Source: Vibrio sp. UCD-FRSSP16_30
GTDB taxonomy: Bacteria; Pseudomonadota; Gammaproteobacteria; Enterobacterales; Vibrionaceae
Length of the DNA: 64,000 bases
Direction: 5' to 3'
NCBI RefSeq assembly: GCF_001676025.1
Contig: NZ_LZFW01000024.1
Span: 1-64,000 of the forward strand
Numbering within the stretch: the stretch's first letter is position 1; each line of letters begins with the position of its first letter. Under the pieces are notes generated by a model that was not told the DNA's origin, made no database searches, and saw only the letters and a list, made by a program, of their open reading frames with translations. The position numbers and the translations under genes are program-made. Shown piece by piece: positions 46,120 through 53,760 of this stretch.

Positions 46120-47367
46120 ATGGCAGTTTTGCAAATTGGCGCAGGTGGCGTTGGTTGGGTAGTGGCACATAAAGCCGCGCAAAATAATGATGTGTTGGGT
46201 GATATTACTATTGCGTCGCGCACCATCGCAAAATGTGACAAGATCATTAATTCGATCAAAGGTAAAAACAACCTTAAAGATCCTGCAAAAAAATTAGAAT
46301 CACGTTCGGTTGATGCAGACGATGTGGCCGCTCTGGTTGCGCTAATCAAAGAAGTAAAACCTGATTTGGTGATTAATGCTGGTCCTCCTTGGGTTAACAT
46401 CACCATCATGGAAGCGTGTCTGCAAGCGAAGGTGTCTTACTTAGATACTTCTGTAGCGGTAGATTTATGCTCTGAAGGACAACAAGTACCACAAGCTTAT
46501 GATTGGCAGTGGGGCTTCCGTGACAAGTTTAAAGAAGCAGGTATTACCGGTATTCTTGGCGCAGGTTTTGATCCAGGCGTAGTGAGCGTATTTGCCGCTC
46601 ACGCCGTTAAGCACTTGTTTGATGAGATCGACACCATCGATGTAATGGACGTGAACGCAGGCGATCACGGCAAGAAGTTTGCCACTAACTTTGATCCTGA
46701 AACCAATATGCTAGAAATCCAAGGCGATTCTTTCTATTGGGAAAATGGCGAGTGGAAACAAGTCGGCTGTCACGAGCGTATGTTTGAGTTCGATTTCCCG
46801 TTAGTAGGCAAGCATAAAGTTTACTCAATGGCGCACGATGAAGTGCGTTCTATGCAAGAGTTTATCCCAGCAAAACGCATTGAGTTTTGGATGGGCTTTG
46901 GCGATGCATACTTAAACTACTTTAACTGTATGCGCGATATTGGTCTGCTTAGCCCAGATCCGCTGACTTTGCATGACGGCACGGTTGTACAACCTTTGCA
47001 TGTGCTGAAAGCTATGCTGCCTGATCCAACGTCTCTAGCACCGGGTTACAAAGGTAAGACTTGTATCGGTACTTGGGTTCGCGGCACTAAAGACGGTAAA
47101 GCGCGCGGCGTATTTATCTACAACAACGCCGATCATGAAGTGGCGTATGAAGATGTTGAGCATCAAGCCATTTCTTACACCACTGGCGTTCCTGCAATTA
47201 CGGCTGCGCTGCAATATTTCCGTGGCAAGTGGGCAGAAGCAGGCGTGTTCAATATGGAACAGCTTGACCCTGATCCGTTCTTAGCAACGATGCCAGAGAT
47301 TGGTCTTGATTGGCACGTACAAGAGCTTGATCCACAGCAAGCGCCAGATATTCAAACTCTGAAATAG
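46120..47367 (+). CDS. Carboxynorspermidine dehydrogenase
   Basis: The 415-aa member of the saccharopine dehydrogenase family has an N-terminal Rossmann motif (AVLQIGAGGVGWVVAHKAAQ). It joins diaminopropane and aspartate semialdehyde by NADPH-dependent reductive amination to carboxynorspermidine. It starts 12 bp after the fused enzyme with AAAGGAAATACAAA upstream and lies before nspC, which fixes its role. A small hairpin (47391-47414) separates it from nspC. Confidence 0.95.
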   Translation: MAVLQIGAGGVGWVVAHKAAQNNDVLGDITIASRTIAKCDKIINSIKGKNNLKDPAKKLESRSVDADDVAALVALIKEVKPDLVINAGPPWVNITIMEACLQAKVSYLDTSVAVDLCSEGQQVPQAYDWQWGFRDKFKEAGITGILGAGFDPGVVSVFAAHAVKHLFDEIDTIDVMDVNAGDHGKKFATNFDPETNMLEIQGDSFYWENGEWKQVGCHERMFEFDFPLVGKHKVYSMAHDEVRSMQEFIPAKRIEFWMGFGDAYLNYFNCMRDIGLLSPDPLTLHDGTVVQPLHVLKAMLPDPTSLAPGYKGKTCIGTWVRGTKDGKARGVFIYNNADHEVAYEDVEHQAISYTTGVPAITAALQYFRGKWAEAGVFNMEQLDPDPFLATMPEIGLDWHVQELDPQQAPDIQTLK

Positions 47368-47390
47368 ACTTAACGATTATCTTCTAAATT

Positions 47391-47414
47391 AAAGCCGGTA
47401 TTTATGCCGGCTTT
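47391..47414 (+). terminator. Small hairpin between carboxynorspermidine dehydrogenase and nspC
   Basis: AAAGCCGG-TATTTATG-CCGGCTTT lacks a long T-run (CTTTGTTCGG). It may reduce or protect the transcript rather than end it, as nspC follows 25 bp on. Confidence 0.5.
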
Positions 47415-47439
47415 GTTCGGTTAAAGAGCTAGACAACTT

Positions 47440-48570
47440 ATGAACCATTCCCAATTGCAAACTCCGTACTTCATGATTGATGAAGCCAAACTCATTCAAA
47501 ACCTTGAAACCGCTAAAAAGCTCAAAGAGCTTTCTGGCGTCAAACTGGTCTTGGCACTGAAATGCTTCTCTACTTGGGGCGTATTTGACATCATCAAGCC
47601 TTACCTTGATGGCACCACCAGCAGTGGTCCTTATGAAGTCAAATTGGGTCACGAAACCTTTGGCGGCGAAACTCACGCTTACAGTGTGGGCTACACCGAG
47701 CAAGACGTGATCGAAGTGGCGAGTGTTTGCGATAAAATGATCTTCAACTCTCAAAGCCAGTTGGCGCACTATCGTCACCTTGTCGAAGGCAAAGCTTCAA
47801 TTGGTTTACGTTTAAATCCGGGTGTGAGCGTAGCAGGGCAAGATCTTGCCAACCCTGCACGTCAATACTCGCGCCTTGGCGTGCAAGCCGATCAAATTAA
47901 GCCTGACGTCTTTGCTAGCATTGATGGCGTCATGTTCCACATGAACTGTGAGAACAAAAGCGCTGACTCGTTTATTGGCTTATTGGATTCGATTTCTGCG
48001 CAGTTCGGTGATTACCTAGACCAAATGAAATGGGTCAGCCTTGGTGGCGGCGTCTTTTTCACATGGCCGGGATATGAGCTTGAAAAACTCGCCTCCGCTC
48101 TAAAAAGCTTTTCGCAAAAGCATGGCGTTCAGCTTTATCTAGAACCCGGCGAAGCCATCATCACCAAAACCGCCGATCTTGTGGTCACCGTGGTTGATAT
48201 TGTAGAAAACGACAAAAAAACCGCCATTGTAGACTCGGCAACCGAAGCGCACCGTTTAGATACGCTTATCTATGACGAGCCCGCATCTATTTTAGAGGCG
48301 CAAGAGGGTGCAGAACATCACTACGTGATTGGCTCATGCTCTTGCCTAGCAGGCGATCAGTTCTGCGAAACCCAATTTACCCAACCGCTAACAATAGGCC
48401 AACGCCTACACATCATGGATAGCGCCGGCTACACCATGGTAAAACTGAACTGGTTCAACGGCATTAAAATGCCATCCATCTACTGCCAACGCACCAGCGG
48501 CGAAATAGTGAAACTAAACGAATTCGGATATTCCGATTTTAAACGCTCACTGTCGCAGTGGTCTGTTTAA
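47440..48570 (+). CDS. nspC: Carboxynorspermidine decarboxylase
   Basis: The 376-aa fold-III (alanine racemase-like) PLP decarboxylase turns carboxynorspermidine into norspermidine, a polyamine that controls biofilm formation in vibrios. The PLP Lys is in [12 protein letters not shown] (about residue 41), and the glycine-rich phosphate site is [12 protein letters not shown]. The catalytic Cys is in [11 protein letters not shown]. It is the last gene of the norspermidine operon, and a terminator follows at 48607-48652. Confidence 0.97.
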   Translation: MNHSQLQTPYFMIDEAKLIQNLETAKKLKELSGVKLVLALKCFSTWGVFDIIKPYLDGTTSSGPYEVKLGHETFGGETHAYSVGYTEQDVIEVASVCDKMIFNSQSQLAHYRHLVEGKASIGLRLNPGVSVAGQDLANPARQYSRLGVQADQIKPDVFASIDGVMFHMNCENKSADSFIGLLDSISAQFGDYLDQMKWVSLGGGVFFTWPGYELEKLASALKSFSQKHGVQLYLEPGEAIITKTADLVVTVVDIVENDKKTAIVDSATEAHRLDTLIYDEPASILEAQEGAEHHYVIGSCSCLAGDQFCETQFTQPLTIGQRLHIMDSAGYTMVKLNWFNGIKMPSIYCQRTSGEIVKLNEFGYSDFKRSLSQWSV

Positions 48571-48606
48571 TAGCAATGTAATGCTCGTTTAAAATTGTGA
48601 TGGTAT

Positions 48607-48652
48607 AAAGCCCTAATTGACTTGTGATGATGCGAGTTGTTAGGGCTTTTTT
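48607..48652 (+). terminator. Terminator after nspC
   Basis: AAAGCCCTAA and TTAGGGCTTTTTT enclose about 22 bases. It is a 9-10 bp stem with a T-run. Confidence 0.8.
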
Positions 48653-48865
48653 GTATTTATATTTCCCAATTTTCCGCAACAGCGATAGTAAATCAGCAAT
48701 CCGCAACTAAACGGTTATAGCAATAAAGAGTGTTAGCTTTTTATAGTCGCTCGGAGTTAACGGTAACCTTCAACATTAGAGGATTTAAAAATGTATAAAT
48801 TTACGGCTTTACTATCAGATTCTGGAACGTAAATAGGTGGCACTCACTTTAACCTACGTAACTGG
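48653..48865. other. Intergenic region upstream of the repeat element
   Basis: About 210 bp lie between the nspC terminator and the 164-bp repeat. I see no gene or clear hairpin. It ends in the 10-bp sequence ACGTAACTGG, which returns on the other side of the repeat element. Confidence 0.5.
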
Positions 48866-49029
48866 TAGGGCGAACGCATGAGTGAATACTTATCGACCAA
48901 TCATGAGCATCATCTCCACAAGACGCCGTGAAACCATCCTTGATGGCTTCATTGTGGCATTCATGCCACAAAGCCTTGTTCCAATAATGCACATAATTCT
49001 GTTTAAATAACGTTCGTGATCTCACCCTG
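48866..49029 (-). mobile_element. 164-bp MITE-like repeat, copy B
   Basis: Second copy of the element at 36780-36943, in reverse orientation, with exactly the same length and no indels. It is flanked by the perfect 10-bp direct repeat ACGTAACTGG (48856-48865 and 49030-49039), different from the repeat around copy A, which is the pattern of independent insertions with target duplication. Its internal hairpin TTGTGGCAT-TC-ATGCCACAA is perfect. On the minus strand a 66-codon frame (48849-49049) runs through it, but most differences between the copies would change residues, so I do not call it a gene. Confidence 0.78.
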
Positions 49030-49077
49030 ACGTAACTGGAGGTTAGCACTGGCGTGGCGGCATTATGTCGTGACTTC

Positions 49078-49809
49078 TTAAATAAAGTTCTTTACGGCTA
49101 ATCCAATAATCGATGTAATCGCTACTGAAAGTAATGAACCTAATAGAACATATTCTGTTAGTTTATGATTTTTTGAATTGTTTAATTCACCAAACCTGAA
49201 TATCGACTTAGCAGCTAATATGAACCCTATGACGGAAAATTGGCCTGTTATAGTAAAAGTGAGTATTAATGTTCGTTCTAAATACCCGATAACGACGCCA
49301 CCTGAAATCAAGTCTTCGTTTTCTTCATTAACCCCTGGTGTATATTTAGATAAAACAGAACCAATGACAATTGAAGTAGGCTGGTAAATGACAATATAAG
49401 CAAGTGCGATAGCTAGGTTACTTTTAGTAATAATGATATCCGTCATTGTTGATATAGACAGATCTAATGGGGATACATGCAACGCAACTGCAACTAAGAC
49501 TGTTATGTGCAGTATTTGATCAAGAAGGAAGTAACGTAATTTTTTGCCTAAGTATGTCTTAACGAGATCGATTAGGTAGTGAGAAACGCCAATAATGATC
49601 AGCATACAGATAATGGTATACCAATTTGTAGTGATAAATAAAATTGGGATGGACGAAACTAAGGCGTGTATTGATGAATGTATATACAGCTTGATAGACC
49701 TTTCTTTCTTGTCATGTTTATCTTGAATCCATGATTTTGGCTGCAAATAGAAGTCGATCACTACATGCAAAATGGTAAGAAATAGAAGTAAAATGAGAAA
49801 TGTATTCAA
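49078..49809 (-). CDS. DUF3307 polytopic membrane protein
   Basis: The 243-aa protein has about six to seven hydrophobic helices. DUF3307 landmarks: an early VVIDFYLQPKSWIQDK segment, conserved HSSIHALV, SHYLIDLVK...LLDQILH, and the C-terminal GYLERTLILTFTITGQFSVIGFILAAKSIFRF stretch (in two parts), all rich in buried charged residues. The family's function is unknown to me. The start overlaps the stop of the upstream gene by 4 bases (ATGA), so it is translated together with the SatD-like protein. Base composition is more AT-rich than the neighbours, as is usual for acquired genes. Confidence 0.85.
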   Translation of the reverse strand: MNTFLILLLFLTILHVVIDFYLQPKSWIQDKHDKKERSIKLYIHSSIHALVSSIPILFITTNWYTIICMLIIIGVSHYLIDLVKTYLGKKLRYFLLDQILHITVLVAVALHVSPLDLSISTMTDIIITKSNLAIALAYIVIYQPTSIVIGSVLSKYTPGVNEENEDLISGGVVIGYLERTLILTFTITGQFSVIGFILAAKSIFRFGELNNSKNHKLTEYVLLGSLLSVAITSIIGLAVKNFI

Positions 49810-50462
49810 AGAAAAAACGCCCTTACTTTTTGCGAAAATAATTGAGTATATTCAGTGACTAGGTTTAATCTTGCCGAATTTATAGAACGGTTTACTGATA
49901 CTCTATGTACACCCAATAACTTCGCTATTTCTTTCTGTGTCAGAGTGTGCTTATTTTTAAGTACGATATATGTGATTGCGCATTGGCGCTCTGTCATTTC
50001 TGATATTTGCTGATCTAAGTATTTAGTGAGTAGATCAAAATGTTCATTGAACGGTTGTACTAGCGACGAGACTTTCAATGTGTCTGTCGTCATATTGTCT
50101 AATGCTCTTCCTGATAAAGTGAAAGCATCACCTGTTGAACTGCCAATAGTATGTCGAATAGACACATCATGTCCTATAGCAAGGCTTATTCTACAATCAT
50201 AGGTGCTATTTCTATTTTTTAGGCCAGTTTTCAGTAATAGTGCGTACGTGGCTGCATTTTCTACGTCTTGGACTAAGACTTGAAATGAATCGCCTCTAGT
50301 CACTTCGAATTTATTGTTTGGGTTTAGAGAGCGAATCAGTGCTAGCTGATTATGCAAGGTATATAGTAGGTCCTCATACATACTGTGTTCTAGTTCGGTA
50401 GAACGTATAATATCGCCACTTAATACGGCTATAGGCCTGACTCGCTGTTCTTGTTCTTCCAT
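49806..50462 (-). CDS. SatD-family protein with cyclase-like N-terminal domain and C-terminal HTH
   Basis: I start at the ATG at 50462 because AGGAGC lies 6 bases upstream; a GTG at 50480 overlaps that ribosome site. The product is 218 aa. The N-terminal part (about 5-130) has VLSGDIIRS, then FEVTRGDSFQVLV, then RISLAIG and GSSTGDAFTLSGRALDNM. The order 'acidic residue after a beta strand, then RGDSF' recalls the palm fold of class III nucleotide cyclases, and matches SatD-family proteins as I know them. The C-terminal part (about 150-200) is a helix-turn-helix (LTQKEIAKLLGVHRVSVNRSINSAR). It is soluble, coupled to the DUF3307 membrane protein, and preceded by three palindromes that its HTH could bind. 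A nucleotide-binding or -making role is inference. Confidence 0.78.
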   Translation of the reverse strand: MEEQEQRVRPIAVLSGDIIRSTELEHSMYEDLLYTLHNQLALIRSLNPNNKFEVTRGDSFQVLVQDVENAATYALLLKTGLKNRNSTYDCRISLAIGHDVSIRHTIGSSTGDAFTLSGRALDNMTTDTLKVSSLVQPFNEHFDLLTKYLDQQISEMTERQCAITYIVLKNKHTLTQKEIAKLLGVHRVSVNRSINSARLNLVTEYTQLFSQKVRAFFL

Positions 50463-50513
50463 ATCTAAGCTCCTATACACATAAATAGTGCTGTATTGCT
50501 ACCTTACTTTAAT

Positions 50514-50591
50514 AGTAACGTGTTTAGGTTACTTCTTCTACTAGTAACCTATTTACGTTACTTTCTTTAATAGTAACGTTTTTACGTTACT
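50514..50591. promoter_or_regulatory. Three 20-bp palindromic operators at 29-bp period
   Basis: AGTAAC-N8-GTTACT occurs at 50514-50533, 50543-50562 and 50572-50591. The arms are identical in all three and the middle 8 bases differ (GTGTTTAG, CTATTTAC, GTTTTTAC). The distance between starts is exactly 29 bp both times. The array lies 52 bp upstream of the satD-like ATG and only there. It should be the operator of this gene pair, most simply bound by the HTH of the SatD-like protein itself. Confidence 0.8.
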
Positions 50592-50773
50592 TATTTTGAG
50601 TGTATTTGCCACATATCCCTAAGTAGCTCCTTCTGGCAGGGTATAACTGTTAGAATTAAGCATTCTTGAAGTACCTCCTCGGGGGCATTATGTCTATATT
50701 CACCAAGCTTAAAAATCAAATCCGCATTGGATCCGTATAAGTTGCGCTTTGGTTGTTTGAATTTCATACTCAA
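50591..50773 (-). CDS. Small hypothetical protein upstream of the operators
   Basis: A 58-60-residue frame (second ATG at 50767 gives 58 aa, KFKQPKRNLYGSNADLIFKL...) is on the same strand as the satD-like gene. Its stop codon overlaps the outermost palindrome. I recognise no family, membrane segment or signal peptide, and a good ribosome site is not obvious. It may be a decayed or non-coding frame. Confidence 0.25.
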   Translation of the reverse strand: MSMKFKQPKRNLYGSNADLIFKLGEYRHNAPEEVLQECLILTVIPCQKELLRDMWQIHSK

Positions 50774-50810
50774 TTTAATTGCGGAATCACTCTGTATGAT
50801 TGGAGGTTTT

Positions 50811-51017
50811 ATGACTACAGCAAGGCTTGATATTCACTTGGATGAGAAATTAAAGCTAAGGCTGAGAAAGCATCAATTGGACTGTGGTGAAGAAGAGTTA
50901 AACGATTTTATCCAAACTAAGCCGCTAAAATATGCAAGTAGGCATCAGCCGCACTATGGTTTTGGCTGCTTCTATGCCATTACCTTAGTATGGGGCAGTA
51001 AAATTAGAGGGTATTGA
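50811..51017 (+). pseudogene. Chimeric remnant of a DUF1778 antitoxin and GNAT toxin
   Basis: The start TTARLDIHLDEKLKLR is the N-terminus of DUF1778/TacA-type antitoxins. It runs straight into LRKHQLDCGEEELNDFIQTK, which looks like the N-terminal part of TacT/AtaT-type GNAT toxins ('FDCGEPELNxFL'). So an internal deletion seems to have removed the rest of the antitoxin and the first toxin residues and fused the two in frame. The last 23 residues match nothing I know. TTGGAGGTTTT before the ATG is a good ribosome site, so the 68-aa chimera could still be made, but neither activity should remain. Confidence 0.65.
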
Positions 51018-51021
51018 TAGT

Positions 51022-51543
51022 ATGGATACCGTATATGAAATTGATGTGACGGAAGCTCAGCACAAGTCGATCGAAATTTTGAGAAGCCACTCATTTCCAG
51101 AGCATCAAGTTGATCGCTCCTATTACAAACAACTCCCTCATATGCGCGCTTTACAATATGAAGGTGACACACTCGTTGGTTATCTAGGGCTAGATTATCG
51201 CGTGATAAATGTTGGAGGCGAGGTGTATCGTGTCTTAGGAGTCATTGATTTTTGTATTGCTGAACAGTTTCGAGGAAAAGGTATTGGATCACGTATGCTT
51301 TCTGAAGTCTCGTCGTTTGCAGAAGGAAAGGGCGTTGATTTTATTATACTTATCTCAGAGTTGGATACGTTCTACCAAAGACAGGGTTATCGCAAAGTAG
51401 AAGGCATACACTCTTGGTTAAGGCTTAATGAACATACAAATTATGGTGTGGCGGTCGAGTATATAGATGAATTGTTTATAAAATCTATAAGTGGTAAGAA
51501 ATGGGTTAATGGACATGTCGACTGGCTTGGATATATGTACTAG
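51022..51543 (+). CDS. GNAT-family N-acetyltransferase
   Basis: The 173-aa protein has the acetyl-CoA-binding motif A as EQFRGKGIGSRMLSEV (about residues 80-95), after the beta strands YRVLGVIDFCI. A late FYQRQGYRKVEG stretch is motif B-like. The substrate cannot be told; an AAC(2')-like or small-molecule role is possible. The start is 4 bases after the stop of the toxin-antitoxin remnant, so it may be read on that transcript. The intact length argues against it being the missing toxin part, as TacT toxins differ in sequence. Confidence 0.82.
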   Translation: MDTVYEIDVTEAQHKSIEILRSHSFPEHQVDRSYYKQLPHMRALQYEGDTLVGYLGLDYRVINVGGEVYRVLGVIDFCIAEQFRGKGIGSRMLSEVSSFAEGKGVDFIILISELDTFYQRQGYRKVEGIHSWLRLNEHTNYGVAVEYIDELFIKSISGKKWVNGHVDWLGYMY

Positions 51544-51602
51544 TTGGTAACAGGACTCATCTTGATACGTACTAATTTTTTAGCCAAACTTAGGAGACAT
51601 TA

Positions 51603-51920
51603 ATGTCTACAATTGCGAAAACACCTAAACCGCCATATTTTGCGGTGATTTTTACTTCCACCCGAACCGATGGCGATAATGGCTATGCAGAAATGGCTGA
51701 TAAGATGGTCAAACTTGCTGAGCAACAACCCGGATTTTTGGGTATTGAGTCTGCAAGAGAGGAGGTTGGTATCACCGTCTCTTATTGGGCTGATCTAGAC
51801 TCAATCAAAAATTGGAAAGCCCATTCTGAGCATTTACAAGCACAAAAATACGGCCGTAAATCTTGGTACGATTCTTTTAAAGTGCGCATCTCTAAAGTAG
51901 AGCGAGATTACGGTTTATAA
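51603..51920 (+). CDS. Antibiotic biosynthesis monooxygenase (ABM) domain protein
   Basis: The 105-aa single-domain protein has the ferredoxin-like ABM pattern: YFAVIFTSTRTDGDNGYAEM, EQQPGFLGIESAREEVGITVSYWADLDSIKNWKAHSEH (in parts). Such proteins form small dimers and often have no proven activity; some are quinol oxygenases or stress proteins. TTAGGAGACATTA before the ATG is a strong ribosome site. Confidence 0.88.
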   Translation: MSTIAKTPKPPYFAVIFTSTRTDGDNGYAEMADKMVKLAEQQPGFLGIESAREEVGITVSYWADLDSIKNWKAHSEHLQAQKYGRKSWYDSFKVRISKVERDYGL

Positions 51921-52173
51921 CAAACAATGACAGGGATCACGATTGAACCAATGTTCTCGTTGCCGCTTATGCTGTTGAAAAAAGAATAAATATCACTTAT
52001 TGTTCCGACTACTTTCCCCCGTTCTTTGCTATCTAGCCGTTGTTTACTAGTCTCTAGTAATGACCCCACTATTGCCAGTAACTGGCACGTTTAAACAATT
52101 TAATGAAGATTACTCAGCAACTTAACGTGAAGAATACTTCGTCACGCTTTGACATAATGATCAGGTTTTAATA

Positions 52174-53358
52174 ATGAATAATTCGGATAAAAATCAGAAT
52201 AACAGTCCATCAGTTGACGTATTCTTTGAGCTGGCGTTTCGACCTTTCTTTCTCTGTGCATCAATATTTAGTATTGCAGCGCTTGTAGGGTGGGCGGCAT
52301 TTTGGAACGGCAGTGTCAGCCTTAATGTCTATGGCGGTGTAATGTGGTGGCACATGCACGAAATGCTATTTGGATTTGCGGCAACAGTGGTGGTTGGCTT
52401 TTTGTTGACGGCGGTACAAAACTGGACTGGTGTGCGCAGTATAAATGGCGGCTGGCTGATGCTGATGCTGGTGGTATGGCTTATAGCCAGAATTGTCATG
52501 TTCCTGCCGGATCTTTTTAATCAATGGTTTATTGCTGCGATTGACCTATTGTTTTTGATAATAGCATTAGTCTCTCTTGCCAGTAACGTTATCAGCGTTA
52601 AGTTGTGGCGTAATTTTCTGTTCGTTCCAATACTGTTTTTCATGATTTTAGCCAATGGGGTCATGCATTATAGTGTGCTGTTTCAAAAACCATTATTGAT
52701 GATGCAAGCCAGTACTACGATGGTGTTATTGATTACATTGATAATGTGCATTATGGGAGGCAGAGTCTTTCCTATGTTTACGGCAAACGGCACTCAAACT
52801 CCAAAAACTGAGCCCATTCTATGGCTTGAAAATTTGAGTATTTCAAGTGCGATACTTGCCGTTGCGCTTAACTTTCAATTATTCCCAGTCCCTCCACAAG
52901 TAGTCGCTGGTGTCTTTATTCTCAGTGGTTTAGCCAATGCTTACCGAGCCATACGTTGGAAAGTGTGGGTTGCGTATAAAACGCCACTAGTGTGGACTCT
53001 GCATGTCAGTTATTGGGCGGTGGCATTAGGCTTAATTCTATTTGGAATGTCTTTGGTTTCCCCAACTGTTACGCAATCACAAGCGGTACACTCATTAACT
53101 GTTGGCGGAATGGGCGTGATGATCTTGTCAATGATCTCGCGAGTTTCTCTTGGTCATACTGGTCGAGTAATAGTGATCGGAAAAGTAATGACAGCGGCAC
53201 TTGTGGCGATTATTTTTGCTTTCCTTGTGCGTGTATTTGGTGGCTACTTTGTTGATAACATTATAAGTATCATAACGTTATCAAGTGTATTGTGGGTATT
53301 TGCCTATAGCTGTTTTGTGGTGTTGTATCTGCCAATACTCATTAAGCCTAGAGATTAA
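52174..53358 (+). CDS. nnrS: NnrS family membrane protein
   Basis: The 394-aa protein has about twelve hydrophobic helices. It opens with FELAFRPFFLCASIFSIAAL and has the conserved WWHMHEMLFGFAATVVVGFLLTAVQNWTG region (in parts, about residues 52-80), with His residues that may hold haem and copper, and GGRVFPMFTANG. NnrS relieves nitric-oxide stress and is a usual member of NO-responsive (NsrR) regulons. The region 51921-52173 upstream shows no convincing NsrR box, but one lies just downstream before the small Cys-rich gene. Confidence 0.92.
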   Translation: MNNSDKNQNNSPSVDVFFELAFRPFFLCASIFSIAALVGWAAFWNGSVSLNVYGGVMWWHMHEMLFGFAATVVVGFLLTAVQNWTGVRSINGGWLMLMLVVWLIARIVMFLPDLFNQWFIAAIDLLFLIIALVSLASNVISVKLWRNFLFVPILFFMILANGVMHYSVLFQKPLLMMQASTTMVLLITLIMCIMGGRVFPMFTANGTQTPKTEPILWLENLSISSAILAVALNFQLFPVPPQVVAGVFILSGLANAYRAIRWKVWVAYKTPLVWTLHVSYWAVALGLILFGMSLVSPTVTQSQAVHSLTVGGMGVMILSMISRVSLGHTGRVIVIGKVMTAALVAIIFAFLVRVFGGYFVDNIISIITLSSVLWVFAYSCFVVLYLPILIKPRD

Positions 53359-53395
53359 TAATGCTACTTATTTAATCAATATAGGTTTGCATAAT

Positions 53396-53426
53396 ATTAA
53401 AGTTGCATTTTATATGCATCTTTAAT
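53396..53426. promoter_or_regulatory. NsrR-type operator
   Basis: AAGTTGCATTT-T-ATATGCATCTT (53400-53422) has the 11-1-11 inverted-repeat form and nearly the sequence of the gammaproteobacterial NsrR consensus (AAGATGCATTT and its reverse). The symmetry extends to 13 bp per arm (53396-53426) with one mismatch. It lies about 50 bp before the small Cys-rich gene and after nnrS. Confidence 0.75.
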
Positions 53427-53475
53427 ATTATAGCAGCGATTAGTTAATACACACCCTTTAAAAGAGAAGATGAAT

Positions 53476-53568
53476 ATGAGCTGTTGCGGCGGATGCGGTG
53501 GTACAGGCCACGGACAAAAAACTAAAGAAGAAGAAAAAAAAGAAACTAAACAAAAAGATTCTGAGTAA
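53476..53568 (+). CDS. Tiny Cys-rich protein (CCGGCGG motif)
   Basis: A 30-residue frame begins MSCCGGCGGTGHGQ and ends in a tail of Lys and Glu. AGAGAAGATGAAT gives a ribosome site for the ATG at 53476; an in-frame ATG is 6 bases earlier. The tight CC-x2-C cluster suggests metal or haem-free Fe binding. It resembles the small 'CCGSCS-motif' proteins I know from vibrios and relatives. It has its own NsrR-type operator and a strong terminator (53610-53642), so it is a real monocistronic gene and probably part of the nitric-oxide response with nnrS. No function is known to me. Confidence 0.75.
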   Translation: MSCCGGCGGTGHGQKTKEEEKKETKQKDSE

Positions 53569-53609
53569 TTACTCTCAAATTTTGTGATAGTTTGAACTAA
53601 ATTTAGAAG

Positions 53610-53642
53610 CCAGAGATTTCATTGAGATCTCTGGTTTTTTTG
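53610..53642 (+). terminator. Terminator after the tiny Cys-rich gene
   Basis: CCAGAGAT-TTCATTGAG-ATCTCTGG followed by T7. Confidence 0.92.
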
Positions 53643-53760
53643 TATCTATTACGCTGATCAATTCGAGATTCATGTAGTTGCCTATTATTAATAACCTCAA
53701 CGCGATTGGGAAAACAGGCTAGGGTGATTCGCTCGTTAATGGCAATGCTATCAAACCTAG

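Noticed and set aside
48571..49077. A small RNA or gene between nspC and DUF3307
   Set aside because: Apart from the nspC terminator and the 164-bp repeat, I see neither promoter nor terminator for a separate transcript.
50514..50591. Short repeats with regular spacing, considered as a mini CRISPR array
   Set aside because: The repeats are 20 bp palindromes and the gaps are 9 bp, far too short for spacers, and no cas gene is in the window.
50480..51600. Possible integron cassettes (the small genes and GNAT enzyme resemble vibrio superintegron content)
   Set aside because: I could not find attC-type sites (RYYYAAC...GTTRRRY with imperfect dyad) around the genes.
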